DNA of 35,520 nt from contig CADCPC010000030.1 of assembly GCA_902803285.1 (NCBI GenBank), forward strand, positions 1 to 35,520, read 5' to 3'. Under the pieces are notes generated by a model. The model worked only from the letters and a program-made list of their open reading frames with translations, was not told the DNA's origin and made no database searches. How positions within the stretch are numbered: position 1 is the first letter of the stretch; every line of letters begins with the position of its first letter. Below are positions 15,507-23,332 of the stretch, piece after piece. The DNA is from an uncultured Erysipelotrichaceae bacterium. GTDB lineage: Bacteria; Bacillota_I; Bacilli_A; RFN20; CAG-826. A program made the translations under genes and the position numbers.

Positions 15507-17834
15507 TTATTTTTTAAGTTCCTTAAGACCTTTAAGAATTTTTTCAGGAGTAATTGGCAAAGTATGTACTCTTACTCCAGTAGCGTTATAAATCGCGTTA
15601 CAAATAACGGCAGGAGGAGTATCAATACCAATCTCTCCTACTGATTTAGCACCAAATGGGCCAGTTGGTTCATAAGAATCAGCGAATTCACTTGTTAGTT
15701 TATGGATCTCTTTATGTGTAGGGATATGGTAATTTAAGAAGTTATTACTTAACAAATTACCTTTCTTATCGTATTTCACATCTTCAAAGCAAGCCATACC
15801 TAAGCCTTGAACAATGCCACCTTCGACTTGTCCTCTAGCAAGCATTGGGTTGATAGTTGTTCCACAGTCAGTGACAGTTACGTAATTGAGAACTTCATAT
15901 TCACCTGTTTCTAAATCAACTTCCACTTCAGCATAAGCCGCCATAAATGGAGGAGGAGAAACGTGTCCGATATAGCTCTCTGTTACAGAAACCTGATGTT
16001 GGTCTTTGTTATATAACCATAAGACAGATAAGTCGTTGAGAGAGACCTTTTTATCTCCACTAGTAAATACTTCTCCATCAAATTCAACAGTGGATTCTTT
16101 AACTTCAAGATATCCTGCTGCTTCTTTAATAAGTCTTGCTCTCATTTTTTGAGCAGCATTCCAAGCAGCGTTACCACTTATATAAGTAGTTGAAGAAGCA
16201 TAAGCTCCGCAATCAAATGGAGTTAAGTCTGTATCAGAAGAATAGATAAGAATCTTATCTACTGTTGTTTGTAATTCTTCAGCAACGATTTGAGAAATAA
16301 TTGTGTCACTACCTTGCCCAATATCGGTAGCACCGACAGTAACCATATATGAACCACCATCATTGAGTTTGATAGAAGCGCTTCCCATATCCATAAATGG
16401 GATGCCACTTCCTTGCATAGCAATAGCCATACCATACCCTCTAACTTTAGTGTCGCTGATAACTTTTCTTGGCCAGTTTTCTTCCCAACCAATTAATTCA
16501 GCACCACGTTTAATACAATATGGAAGTTTACATGATTCCATAATCATCGCAGTACCTTTGGTACCTTCACCCATAATTTCAAAAATTGGGGAAGTTTCTT
16601 TTTCTTTCATGGAATTCTTTTCACGAAGAATTCGTGGATTAATTCCTAATTTTTCTGCAAGGATATCAATTGTACTTTCAAGAGCATAGTTGCCTTGAAT
16701 TGCACCATATCCTCTATATGCGCCTGCAGAGACGTGGTTAGTGTAAACAACTTCTCCACCAAATCTCACCGCGTTGACTTTGTTATATAAAGGTAAAACT
16801 TTACTACCAACAATCATAAAGACTGTTAATGAGTGTTCGCCATATGCGCCTGTATCACTTAATGAACGACAATCAATAGCTTTGATTGTGCCATCTTTCA
16901 TTGCCCCAATTTTCATATTAATGCGCATTGGGTGACGTGTATAAGAAGCACCAAAAACTTCTTCTCTGGTATAGACCATTTTACTTGGTCTACCTGTTCT
17001 TAATGTTGTTAAGGCACAGAAGAATTCACCGTGGAATGCTTGTTTACCACCAAATCCACCACCAACACGAGGTTTAATAAATCTAATTTGACTAACTGGC
17101 ATACCTAATGTAGTAGCCATAATTCTTCTCATGTGGAAAGGAGTTTGTGTTGAAGAATAGATAACTAATCTATTATGTTCATCAAGTCTAGCGTTACTAC
17201 TATGAGGTTCAATCATCGCATGTGCTTGTGCTTGTGAATAGAATGTTCCATCAACAACAACATCACATTTCTTTAATTCTTCTTCGACATTGCCGACTTG
17301 CATCTCATATGCAGCGGCTATATTTCTTTTTGGTTCAAAGCCAATTGGGAACATTTCTTTAATGCCATCTTCTGGGTGAATAATAGAAGGGTTATCCACT
17401 GCTTTCTCAAAATCTAAAACAGGTTCTAAAACTTCATATTCAACTTCGATTAACTTAAGAGCGTCTTCCGCGATTTCTTCATTAATTGCGGCAACCATCG
17501 CTACTTCATCACCAACATATCTCACATATTCATCTAGGATGAATTTATCATGTGGTGAAGGTTCTGGATATCCTTGACCTGCTCTAGAAAAAGAAACATG
17601 TGGGACATCTTTATAAGTTAAGACTAAAGCAACTCCATTAAGAGCCTTAGCTTTGCTAACATCAATGTTTTTGATATGCGCAAAAGCATGAGGAGAACGT
17701 AGTATTTTAATTACTAATGAGTTTTGATCGGCTAAATCATCAGTGTAGAAACTTCTACCTTGCATTAAGCCTTTGCCATCTACAGAGTGAGTTTTTTGGT
17801 TAACCACTCTCATCTTTTTCTTATCGATAATCAT
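15507..17834 (-). CDS. Molybdenum hydroxylase 2, molybdopterin-binding large subunit
   Basis: A 775-residue full-length xanthine dehydrogenase family large subunit. The N-terminal domain starts at VNQKTHSVDGKGLMQGRSFY and the Mo-binding domains follow. RVGGGFGGKQ (257-265) has Gln265 where subunit 1 has Glu. AYRGYG provides Arg374, and FGAKSVGE provides the catalytic Glu734. As I recall, E. coli XdhA also has KQ at this site, so purines remain possible, but the pocket differs from hydroxylase 1 of operon A. AGGAGG stands 7 bases before the ATG. The gene is 2 bp after its 2Fe-2S partner and 1 bp before the hydantoinase gene, so its product is probably the hydantoinase substrate or a precursor of it. 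Confidence 0.88.
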   Translation of the reverse strand: MIIDKKKMRVVNQKTHSVDGKGLMQGRSFYTDDLADQNSLVIKILRSPHAFAHIKNIDVSKAKALNGVALVLTYKDVPHVSFSRAGQGYPEPSPHDKFILDEYVRYVGDEVAMVAAINEEIAEDALKLIEVEYEVLEPVLDFEKAVDNPSIIHPEDGIKEMFPIGFEPKRNIAAAYEMQVGNVEEELKKCDVVVDGTFYSQAQAHAMIEPHSSNARLDEHNRLVIYSSTQTPFHMRRIMATTLGMPVSQIRFIKPRVGGGFGGKQAFHGEFFCALTTLRTGRPSKMVYTREEVFGASYTRHPMRINMKIGAMKDGTIKAIDCRSLSDTGAYGEHSLTVFMIVGSKVLPLYNKVNAVRFGGEVVYTNHVSAGAYRGYGAIQGNYALESTIDILAEKLGINPRILREKNSMKEKETSPIFEIMGEGTKGTAMIMESCKLPYCIKRGAELIGWEENWPRKVISDTKVRGYGMAIAMQGSGIPFMDMGSASIKLNDGGSYMVTVGATDIGQGSDTIISQIVAEELQTTVDKILIYSSDTDLTPFDCGAYASSTTYISGNAAWNAAQKMRARLIKEAAGYLEVKESTVEFDGEVFTSGDKKVSLNDLSVLWLYNKDQHQVSVTESYIGHVSPPPFMAAYAEVEVDLETGEYEVLNYVTVTDCGTTINPMLARGQVEGGIVQGLGMACFEDVKYDKKGNLLSNNFLNYHIPTHKEIHKLTSEFADSYEPTGPFGAKSVGEIGIDTPPAVICNAIYNATGVRVHTLPITPEKILKGLKELKK

Positions 17835-17836
17835 GA

Positions 17837-18286
17837 TTAATCCTCCTTGAGATATCTCTTAATGGCATTCATCTGACTCTGTAAGCCGCTACAACGGCAT
17901 AAATTACCAACGATGTAGTCATTAATCTCTTCATCAGTTGGATTTTTTAATTCTCTTTTAAGAGCATAAATTACTAAGGCATAACCAACATTACAGAATC
18001 CACATTGATCCGCTCCTTCTTCAGAGAAGTAATATGAAATCTTAGCGGCTTCTTCTTGTATGCCTTCAACAGTTGTGATGTGTTTGCCTTCTATTTGAGC
18101 AGTCAAAATTGAGCAACTCATTGCAGGCTTATCATCAACCAATAATGTGCAACTACCACATGTAGATTCATTGCAGCCAATCTTAATAGACTTAACACCG
18201 TGACTTCTTAATGTATGAGAGAGGTATTCATTTGGATTAACATCATAGTTAACCAAAACATCATTTAGATAGAATGATACTTTCAT
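17837..18286 (-). CDS. Molybdenum hydroxylase 2, 2Fe-2S subunit
   Basis: A 149-residue electron-transfer subunit. The first 2Fe-2S cluster is bound by C38, C43, C46 and C58 (GCNESTCGSC) and the second by C95, C98, C130 and C132 (CGFC, CRC). It shares the family layout with the subunit in operon A but is clearly divergent, so the two hydroxylases are not a recent duplication. The start overlaps the stop of the FAD-subunit gene (TAATG). Confidence 0.94.
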   Translation of the reverse strand: MKVSFYLNDVLVNYDVNPNEYLSHTLRSHGVKSIKIGCNESTCGSCTLLVDDKPAMSCSILTAQIEGKHITTVEGIQEEAAKISYYFSEEGADQCGFCNVGYALVIYALKRELKNPTDEEINDYIVGNLCRCSGLQSQMNAIKRYLKED

Positions 18287-19080
18287 TATTTACTTACCTC
18301 CTCTAGTCCACGTCTAATATATACACGAGCTAAATCAATACGATATTCTTTGCTCGCATCTTTATTATCTAAGAATTGTAATTCTTCAGTTGCTATCTCT
18401 GCTGCTTTGACAAAGTCGTCTCTACTTGGAGAAGAGATACTATTAATATAATCGCTAGCCTTATGAGCAATAGCAGCGACCATTGGTCTAGCACCAACTA
18501 CAATTGTGTATTTATCGTTAACTTCACTAACTGCAATATTAACAATAGGGAAATCAAGAGCGGTCGTCTTTACTTTCTTAAAGAAGCCTTTTCCTACATG
18601 TTTTTTAATACGAATATCCACTAATATGGCGTTTATCTTTCCGCGGAAAAGTAAGAATTCTTCTAACTTCATCTCTTGTTCTGGATAGAAGTGAAGAGTG
18701 ACATCATATGGTAATAAACCGGTAATAACATCAGAGAAAGGATATCTTCCCATGATGGAGCCACCAATTGTGGCCAAATTTCTAAAATTGACACCCATTA
18801 CTTCTCTAGTAGCAAAGCTAATCGCATCACCATATAGAGACTTAATAAGTGGAGAATTTTCAAAATCTCTTTCTGTAACCATTGAACCAACGATCACTTC
18901 TTCTTTTGTCTCGCTTATTTTGTTTAAGCCAAGGGTAGACAAATCAATCAATGCATTATAGCTTTGACCCATTTTCTTGATCCAAAGTCCACCAGCGAGT
19001 AAAACATTCTTTGGATCTTCTTGTAACTTAGAGTATGCATCTTCTAGAGAAGAGGCGCGGTAGTATTCATTTGCTCTCAT
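18286..19080 (-). CDS. Molybdenum hydroxylase 2, FAD-binding subunit (divergent)
   Basis: A 264-residue flavoprotein subunit of the XdhB/CoxM type. The first FAD loop reads LLAGGLWIKK instead of the usual AGGTDL, and the second reads LATIGGSIMGRYPFSD instead of TLGGNxANASPAGD. The fold is recognisable, but cofactor contacts are altered. It may bind FAD differently or need another acceptor. It is the first of the three hydroxylase 2 genes, with AAAGGA 8-12 bases before the ATG, directly after mocA. Confidence 0.82.
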   Translation of the reverse strand: MRANEYYRASSLEDAYSKLQEDPKNVLLAGGLWIKKMGQSYNALIDLSTLGLNKISETKEEVIVGSMVTERDFENSPLIKSLYGDAISFATREVMGVNFRNLATIGGSIMGRYPFSDVITGLLPYDVTLHFYPEQEMKLEEFLLFRGKINAILVDIRIKKHVGKGFFKKVKTTALDFPIVNIAVSEVNDKYTIVVGARPMVAAIAHKASDYINSISSPSRDDFVKAAEIATEELQFLDNKDASKEYRIDLARVYIRRGLEEVSK

Positions 19081-19093
19081 ACTATCATTCCTT

Positions 19094-19642
19094 TCAGTTT
19101 TTTATGTTTATAACATCTAAAACAGTGTTTAGATTTATAACGATGTTTTTGTCCTTAACATTTATTATTTCATATTTTTTGCTATCGCGAAATTGTTTTA
19201 GATTACTATCTAACGGAAAAAGGAGAATTTCCTCTTTATATTTGATATCAATATAAATCGGATGACCATCTGTGTCTTTATATCTTGGAACACGAATATC
19301 GCCCTTCCCATTTAATAGTGATTGATATGTTTCTTCTGAAACAAATGGGCAATCTCCAGGAATTAAAAAGAAAGAATCATTAATATGTCTTATTCCAGTT
19401 TGGACACTAGAAAACATTCCTTTTTCGTAATTGTCATTCGTCACTATTTCGATATCTTTTTCTTCTTTTAAGGCTTCTCTAATTTCTTTGTCATATCGAC
19501 CAGTAACCACCACTAAGTGATTTACAAATGGTTTCATGCTTTGGATGGTGTGCCATAAAAGAGGATGCCCATCAACATAAATTAGCAACTTATTAGTCCC
19601 CATACGGGTTGATTTACCACCTGCTAAAATAATTCCATCCAT
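19094..19642 (-). CDS. mocA: MocA-type molybdenum cofactor nucleotidyltransferase
   Basis: A 182-residue MobA/MocA-like nucleotidyltransferase. The nucleotide-binding signature LAGGKSTRMGTNK is at residues 6-18, and PGDCPF is the metal-binding segment. Proteins of this size beside xanthine dehydrogenase genes attach CMP to molybdopterin (MocA) so that the cytosine-dinucleotide cofactor can be loaded into xanthine oxidase-family enzymes. The GMP form (MobA) serves the DMSO-reductase family, so MocA is favoured by context. It is the gene just upstream of hydroxylase 2 and 1 bp after the CPBP protease gene. No XdhC-type insertion chaperone is present in the window. Confidence 0.82.
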   Translation of the reverse strand: MDGIILAGGKSTRMGTNKLLIYVDGHPLLWHTIQSMKPFVNHLVVVTGRYDKEIREALKEEKDIEIVTNDNYEKGMFSSVQTGIRHINDSFFLIPGDCPFVSEETYQSLLNGKGDIRVPRYKDTDGHPIYIDIKYKEEILLFPLDSNLKQFRDSKKYEIINVKDKNIVINLNTVLDVINIKN

Positions 19643-19643
19643 A

Positions 19644-20396
19644 TTACGCTCTGAAATATCTATCTAATTTACTTAAGTAAAGTTTATATAAAAGAAAGAC
19701 ATAAACTCCTAATATCACTCCGATAACTACTGCGGTTAAATAGAAAGCAATATTACTTGAATAGCCACCTAACACGTAGTTATAAATAACTCTATTTAAC
19801 ATGTTAAATGTGAAATGTAAGACAACACAGGAAGTTAATGAGTGTCCATATTCATATAGGAAGCCAAGTAAGAGGCCTAATCCGAATGTGTATACCGTTT
19901 GCACTAATACAGAGACTAATGCTCCAACTGTTGAAACATTAACTAGATTAAGTAGATGCATTAACGCGAATATACCAGCACTACCAAATATTCTCTTTAA
20001 AGAACTGGTGTTGCTTAAAGAATTGTGAATGAATAGACGGAAGACAATCTCTTCACTAACAGCGATTAAAAAGATAAGTAATGAATATAAGCCTACTAAA
20101 GTAGGAGATAGGGAAACCATTGTAAATCCACCATCAATAGAAGAAGCAATAATGTTAGAAACAGTGGCTAATAAGAAAGGTAAACACATTAATATGTGTC
20201 TCCAACTAGCGACTCCAAAAATCTTAATTCTGTTTTTGATGATGAGATAAATATAGAAAGTAAGAAGTAAGCATCTTAATCCGATTTGAATAAGAAGTTG
20301 ATACGTCAAATCAACTTTGATTAAATCAACAGGAAAAGCAGCAACAAAAATGAAAAGTAAAATAAAGATTAGCAAATCACTACGCTTTAACATCAT
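19644..20396 (-). CDS. CPBP (CAAX-like) intramembrane metalloprotease
   Basis: A 250-residue protein with about eight membrane segments and the CPBP/ABI motifs: EEIVFR (E115, E116, R120), FALMHLLN (H147) and LHFTFN (H194). Bacterial members are putative intramembrane proteases or scaffolds, some linked to bacteriocin immunity. The substrate is unknown. The gene overlaps the end of the lgt-like gene by 17 bp and runs into mocA after 1 bp, so it is probably co-transcribed with the purine genes, with no obvious functional tie. Confidence 0.85.
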   Translation of the reverse strand: MMLKRSDLLIFILLFIFVAAFPVDLIKVDLTYQLLIQIGLRCLLLTFYIYLIIKNRIKIFGVASWRHILMCLPFLLATVSNIIASSIDGGFTMVSLSPTLVGLYSLLIFLIAVSEEIVFRLFIHNSLSNTSSLKRIFGSAGIFALMHLLNLVNVSTVGALVSVLVQTVYTFGLGLLLGFLYEYGHSLTSCVVLHFTFNMLNRVIYNYVLGGYSSNIAFYLTAVVIGVILGVYVFLLYKLYLSKLDRYFRA

Positions 20397-21153
20397 CTTG
20401 TTTTACCTCCGCGAATATTTTGGTTTTATAAAAATAGAACAATACTCCTGTTCCAATAACTAGAGCAATACAAATGTATTGTGAAGGAGATAGTCCTGCT
20501 AATTGTCCTCTTTCATCCCCTCTGAAGAACTCAATGATAAATCTAAATACACCATAACTAACCATATAAATTGGGAATGTGTAATTGGTAATTTGTTTAA
20601 AAGCAAGAATTGCTAATATAGTAGCTAATATAAATAAGAAAATCATCTCAATGACTTGTGTTGGAATAGTTGGATGCTCATGTCCTGGAAGCATAATGCC
20701 GTACCATGCATCGGTATCTTTACCATAGCAACATCCAGAAAGCAGACAGCCAATTCTTCCAAAAGCGTGTCCTAATGAAATAGAAGCAGGAGCAATCTTA
20801 AGCATCTCTTTCAAAATAGGTTCATTGTGTCTTAAGTAGAAAAAGCGATATAAAAGTAAGAACGCTACTACCCCAAAAATAAGACCTCCATAGAAAGTCA
20901 TGCCCCAAGTCCACGCTTGTGGTTCATGATAAACAGCGTGTTTAATAGCCTCATAGATATTCTCAAATATAATTGTTCCTACAATACCAATAAGGACGGT
21001 AAAAACCATAGTAATCAACAAATCGACATAATTGGTTTTAACTTTTTTTCTTGATTTTAAGAAAAACAAAACCTCTGCTAAAGCAGCAATAGCACCTATT
21101 AAAATCATTAGTGTCATTGAAAAGCCTTCAATGCCAAATAAATCCGGATACAT
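20380..21153 (-). CDS. lgt: Prolipoprotein diacylglyceryl transferase family protein (Lgt-like)
   Basis: A 257-residue membrane protein with about seven membrane segments. Lgt transfers diacylglycerol from phosphatidylglycerol to the lipobox Cys of prolipoproteins. The family signature appears as HAFGRIGCLLSGCCYG (129-144), with the essential Arg133. Textbook Lgt has GRIGNFxNxE there, so this belongs to the Cys-rich variant group. TIPTQVIE and YGVFRFIIEFFRGDER complete the pattern. It is the first gene of operon B. No ribosome binding site precedes the ATG, and a TAAAAT -10-like box sits 6 bases upstream, so the mRNA may be leaderless. It could be the only Lgt of the cell or a paralogue. Confidence 0.8.
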   Translation of the reverse strand: MYPDLFGIEGFSMTLMILIGAIAALAEVLFFLKSRKKVKTNYVDLLITMVFTVLIGIVGTIIFENIYEAIKHAVYHEPQAWTWGMTFYGGLIFGVVAFLLLYRFFYLRHNEPILKEMLKIAPASISLGHAFGRIGCLLSGCCYGKDTDAWYGIMLPGHEHPTIPTQVIEMIFLFILATILAILAFKQITNYTFPIYMVSYGVFRFIIEFFRGDERGQLAGLSPSQYICIALVIGTGVLFYFYKTKIFAEVKQDDVKA

Positions 21154-21156
21154 AAC

Positions 21157-21192
21157 ATTATTTTATCAAAATAATTGCCGATATGTTATACT
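21157..21192. promoter_or_regulatory. Divergent lgt/arcC promoter region with 19-bp palindrome
   Basis: The 61-bp gap carries the perfect dyad ATTATTTT-ATC-AAAATAAT (21157-21175). For arcC, TTATCA (21163-21168), an 18-bp spacer and TATACT (21187-21192) form a weak promoter. For lgt, TAAAAT on the minus strand (21165-21160) can serve as -10. The palindrome overlaps both, so one regulator could control both directions. Confidence 0.45.
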
Positions 21193-21214
21193 TACTTTTG
21201 CGTGAGGTACAAAT

Positions 21215-22132
21215 ATGTCTAGATATGTTGTTAGTTTAGGTGGCAATGCTTTAGGAAATAACGCCGAAGAACAAAAACTTTTAGTGAGCAATGTTGCTAA
21301 AAACATCGTTAAGTTAATGAAAGATGGCCACGAAGTAGTTATCGTTCACGGTAATGGTCCACAAGTTGGCATGATTAATCTTGCTTTCACTGACGCTAAA
21401 TCAGTTCCTGATATGCCATTCCCAGAATGTGGGGCTATGAGCCAAGGATATATTGGATGGCATTTACAAAATGCCTTACAAAACGAATTAAAGAATCAAG
21501 GTGTTAAAAGAAATGTCGCTACTATCATTACTCAAGTAGTAGTTGATAAGAATGATCCACTATTCCAAAACCCTTCTAAACCTGTTGGTAGTTTCTATAG
21601 CAAAGAAGAAGCTGAAAAAATCGCTTCTGAAAAAGGCTACACGATGAAAGAAGACGCTGGTAGAGGATATAGGAGAGTTGTGCCTTCACCTCTTCCAATC
21701 GATATCGAAGAGAAAGAAATGATCTCTAAACTAGTTAAAGCTGGTGATGTTGTTATTTGTGCTGGTGGCGGAGGCATCCCAGTAATTAGAGAAGGCCAAT
21801 CTCTAACCGGTGTTGCTGCAGTTATCGACAAAGATTACGCAAGTGCATTAGTCGCAGAACTAGTCGAGGCAGATTATCTAGTTATTCTTACCGCAGTTGA
21901 TAACGTTTATATCAATTTCAGACAACCAGATCAAATCAAACTTGAGAAGGTATCATTAGAAGAAATTAAGAATTATATGAAGGGCGATTATTTCGCAAAA
22001 GGAAGCATGTATCCAAAGGTCAATGCATGTGTCAAATTCTTAAATAAATGCCCAGGTAAAAAAGCAATTATTGCTGCTCTAGAAAACGCTGCTCTTGCAT
22101 TCGATGAAAAAAGCGGAACAATCATCAAATAA
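21215..22132 (+). CDS. arcC: Carbamate kinase
   Basis: A 305-residue amino-acid-kinase-fold enzyme that makes ATP from carbamoyl phosphate and ADP, releasing CO2 and ammonia. Typical ArcC segments are SLGGNALG at the N-terminus, IVHGNGPQVG, GYRRVVPSP, CAGGGGIPVI and GSMYPKVNA. GTGAGG supplies a ribosome binding site 8 bases before the ATG. No arginine deiminase or ornithine transcarbamylase accompanies it. Instead it is divergent from the operon that ends with hyuA and ssnA and near ygeW, so its carbamoyl phosphate most likely comes from the YgeW reaction (inference). Confidence 0.95.
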   Translation: MSRYVVSLGGNALGNNAEEQKLLVSNVAKNIVKLMKDGHEVVIVHGNGPQVGMINLAFTDAKSVPDMPFPECGAMSQGYIGWHLQNALQNELKNQGVKRNVATIITQVVVDKNDPLFQNPSKPVGSFYSKEEAEKIASEKGYTMKEDAGRGYRRVVPSPLPIDIEEKEMISKLVKAGDVVICAGGGGIPVIREGQSLTGVAAVIDKDYASALVAELVEADYLVILTAVDNVYINFRQPDQIKLEKVSLEEIKNYMKGDYFAKGSMYPKVNACVKFLNKCPGKKAIIAALENAALAFDEKSGTIIK

Positions 22133-22156
22133 ATAAAAAATACTGGCAATTTGCAT

Positions 22157-22190
22157 AAAAAAATGGCGAAAAACCGCCATTTTTTCTTTT
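22157..22190. terminator. Bidirectional terminator between arcC and serA
   Basis: ATGGCG, loop AAAAAC, CGCCAT (22163-22180) is flanked by A6 and T5-C-T4 tracts, so it can stop both arcC and the convergent serA operon. Confidence 0.9.
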
Positions 22191-22201
22191 TCATCAAAGT
22201 C

Positions 22202-23332
22202 TTATAAAGCTCTAACTCTAACCACTCCTGAAAGTGCTTTAATCTTATTTTCTAATCCTTCTGGAATCTCTTTAATTTCAGCAAGTAAAACCGCACTATT
22301 TCCTTTAGTGGCTGTTGCTAATTTGTCCCATTTAGCTAGAGATAATAATTCGGTTGGTAATTCTCCTCTGGCAAGGACTAAAACACGATGATCAATTTTC
22401 TTTCCTAAATCAACTGATGGGAAGTTAACTGAGTTGATTAAATTGCCATTTTCGATATAGTTAACAACTTGGTCAACTGCCATTGAAGCACAGTTATCTT
22501 CTGCTTCTTCAGTAGATGCTCCGAGATGAGAAATTGCTACTACCTTATCCATGTTTGCAGTCTTGGCGTTAGGAAAATCAGTTACATATTTTCTAACCTT
22601 TCCACTATCAAGAGCTTCTTTTAAGTCATCATCATTCACAAGAGCATCTCTTGCAGCATTGATAATAACCACACCATCTTTCATTTTGCCAAAAGCTTCT
22701 TTATTTAATAGACCTCTTGTTGCATCCATTAATGGTACATGGATGGTAATATAATCAGCTTCTTTAAATAATTCATCATAGGAAACAATTTTTGTTTCTT
22801 TTAATAAGTCAGCGTATCTTTCTAATGTTTTTTCACTTGGTTCAACGCCTAAGACACGCATTCCAAGTTTACTAGCAGCATCCGCTACTAAAGCTCCAAT
22901 AGCACCACAGCCAATAACGCCGAGTGTTTTGCCTAATATCTCAGTGCCAGCAAATGCTGATTTAGCTTTTTCCATCGTTTTATTAATTTCTGGGTCTGCT
23001 TTATTATCTTTGACCCATTCCAAAGAACCGCGGATATCTCTAGCAGCAAGAAGCATCATAGCAATTGTTAATTCTTTAACAGCGTTAGCATTTGCTCCAG
23101 GAGTATTGAAAACCACAACACCTTTATCAGCATATTTATCTAGCGGAATATTATTAACTCCTGCTCCTGCTCTAGCAACCGCTAAAGTATGAGCTGGAAG
23201 TTCGATTTCATGCATAGCGGCACTTCTTACCAATACCGCTTCACTATCATTAATGTTATCAACAAGTTGATAATCTGCTGGTAAACGTTTTAAACCAACA
23301 GGAGATATTTTATTTAAACAATGGATTCTCAT
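22202..23332 (-). CDS. serA: D-3-phosphoglycerate dehydrogenase family protein
   Basis: A 376-residue NAD-dependent 2-hydroxyacid dehydrogenase for the first step of serine synthesis. The Rossmann motif is GCGAIG (141-146), with catalytic Arg228 (NAARDALVND) and His269 (ISHLGAST). The usual catalytic Glu lies in a DVFxxEP segment. Here that region reads TDFPNAKT and has no obvious Glu, a feature I associate with a clostridial-type subgroup. A short C-terminal region of ACT-like length (about 75 residues) follows. Its start overlaps the serC stop by 4 bp (ATGA), which supports the serine assignment. Confidence 0.87.
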   Translation of the reverse strand: MRIHCLNKISPVGLKRLPADYQLVDNINDSEAVLVRSAAMHEIELPAHTLAVARAGAGVNNIPLDKYADKGVVVFNTPGANANAVKELTIAMMLLAARDIRGSLEWVKDNKADPEINKTMEKAKSAFAGTEILGKTLGVIGCGAIGALVADAASKLGMRVLGVEPSEKTLERYADLLKETKIVSYDELFKEADYITIHVPLMDATRGLLNKEAFGKMKDGVVIINAARDALVNDDDLKEALDSGKVRKYVTDFPNAKTANMDKVVAISHLGASTEEAEDNCASMAVDQVVNYIENGNLINSVNFPSVDLGKKIDHRVLVLARGELPTELLSLAKWDKLATATKGNSAVLLAEIKEIPEGLENKIKALSGVVRVRAL

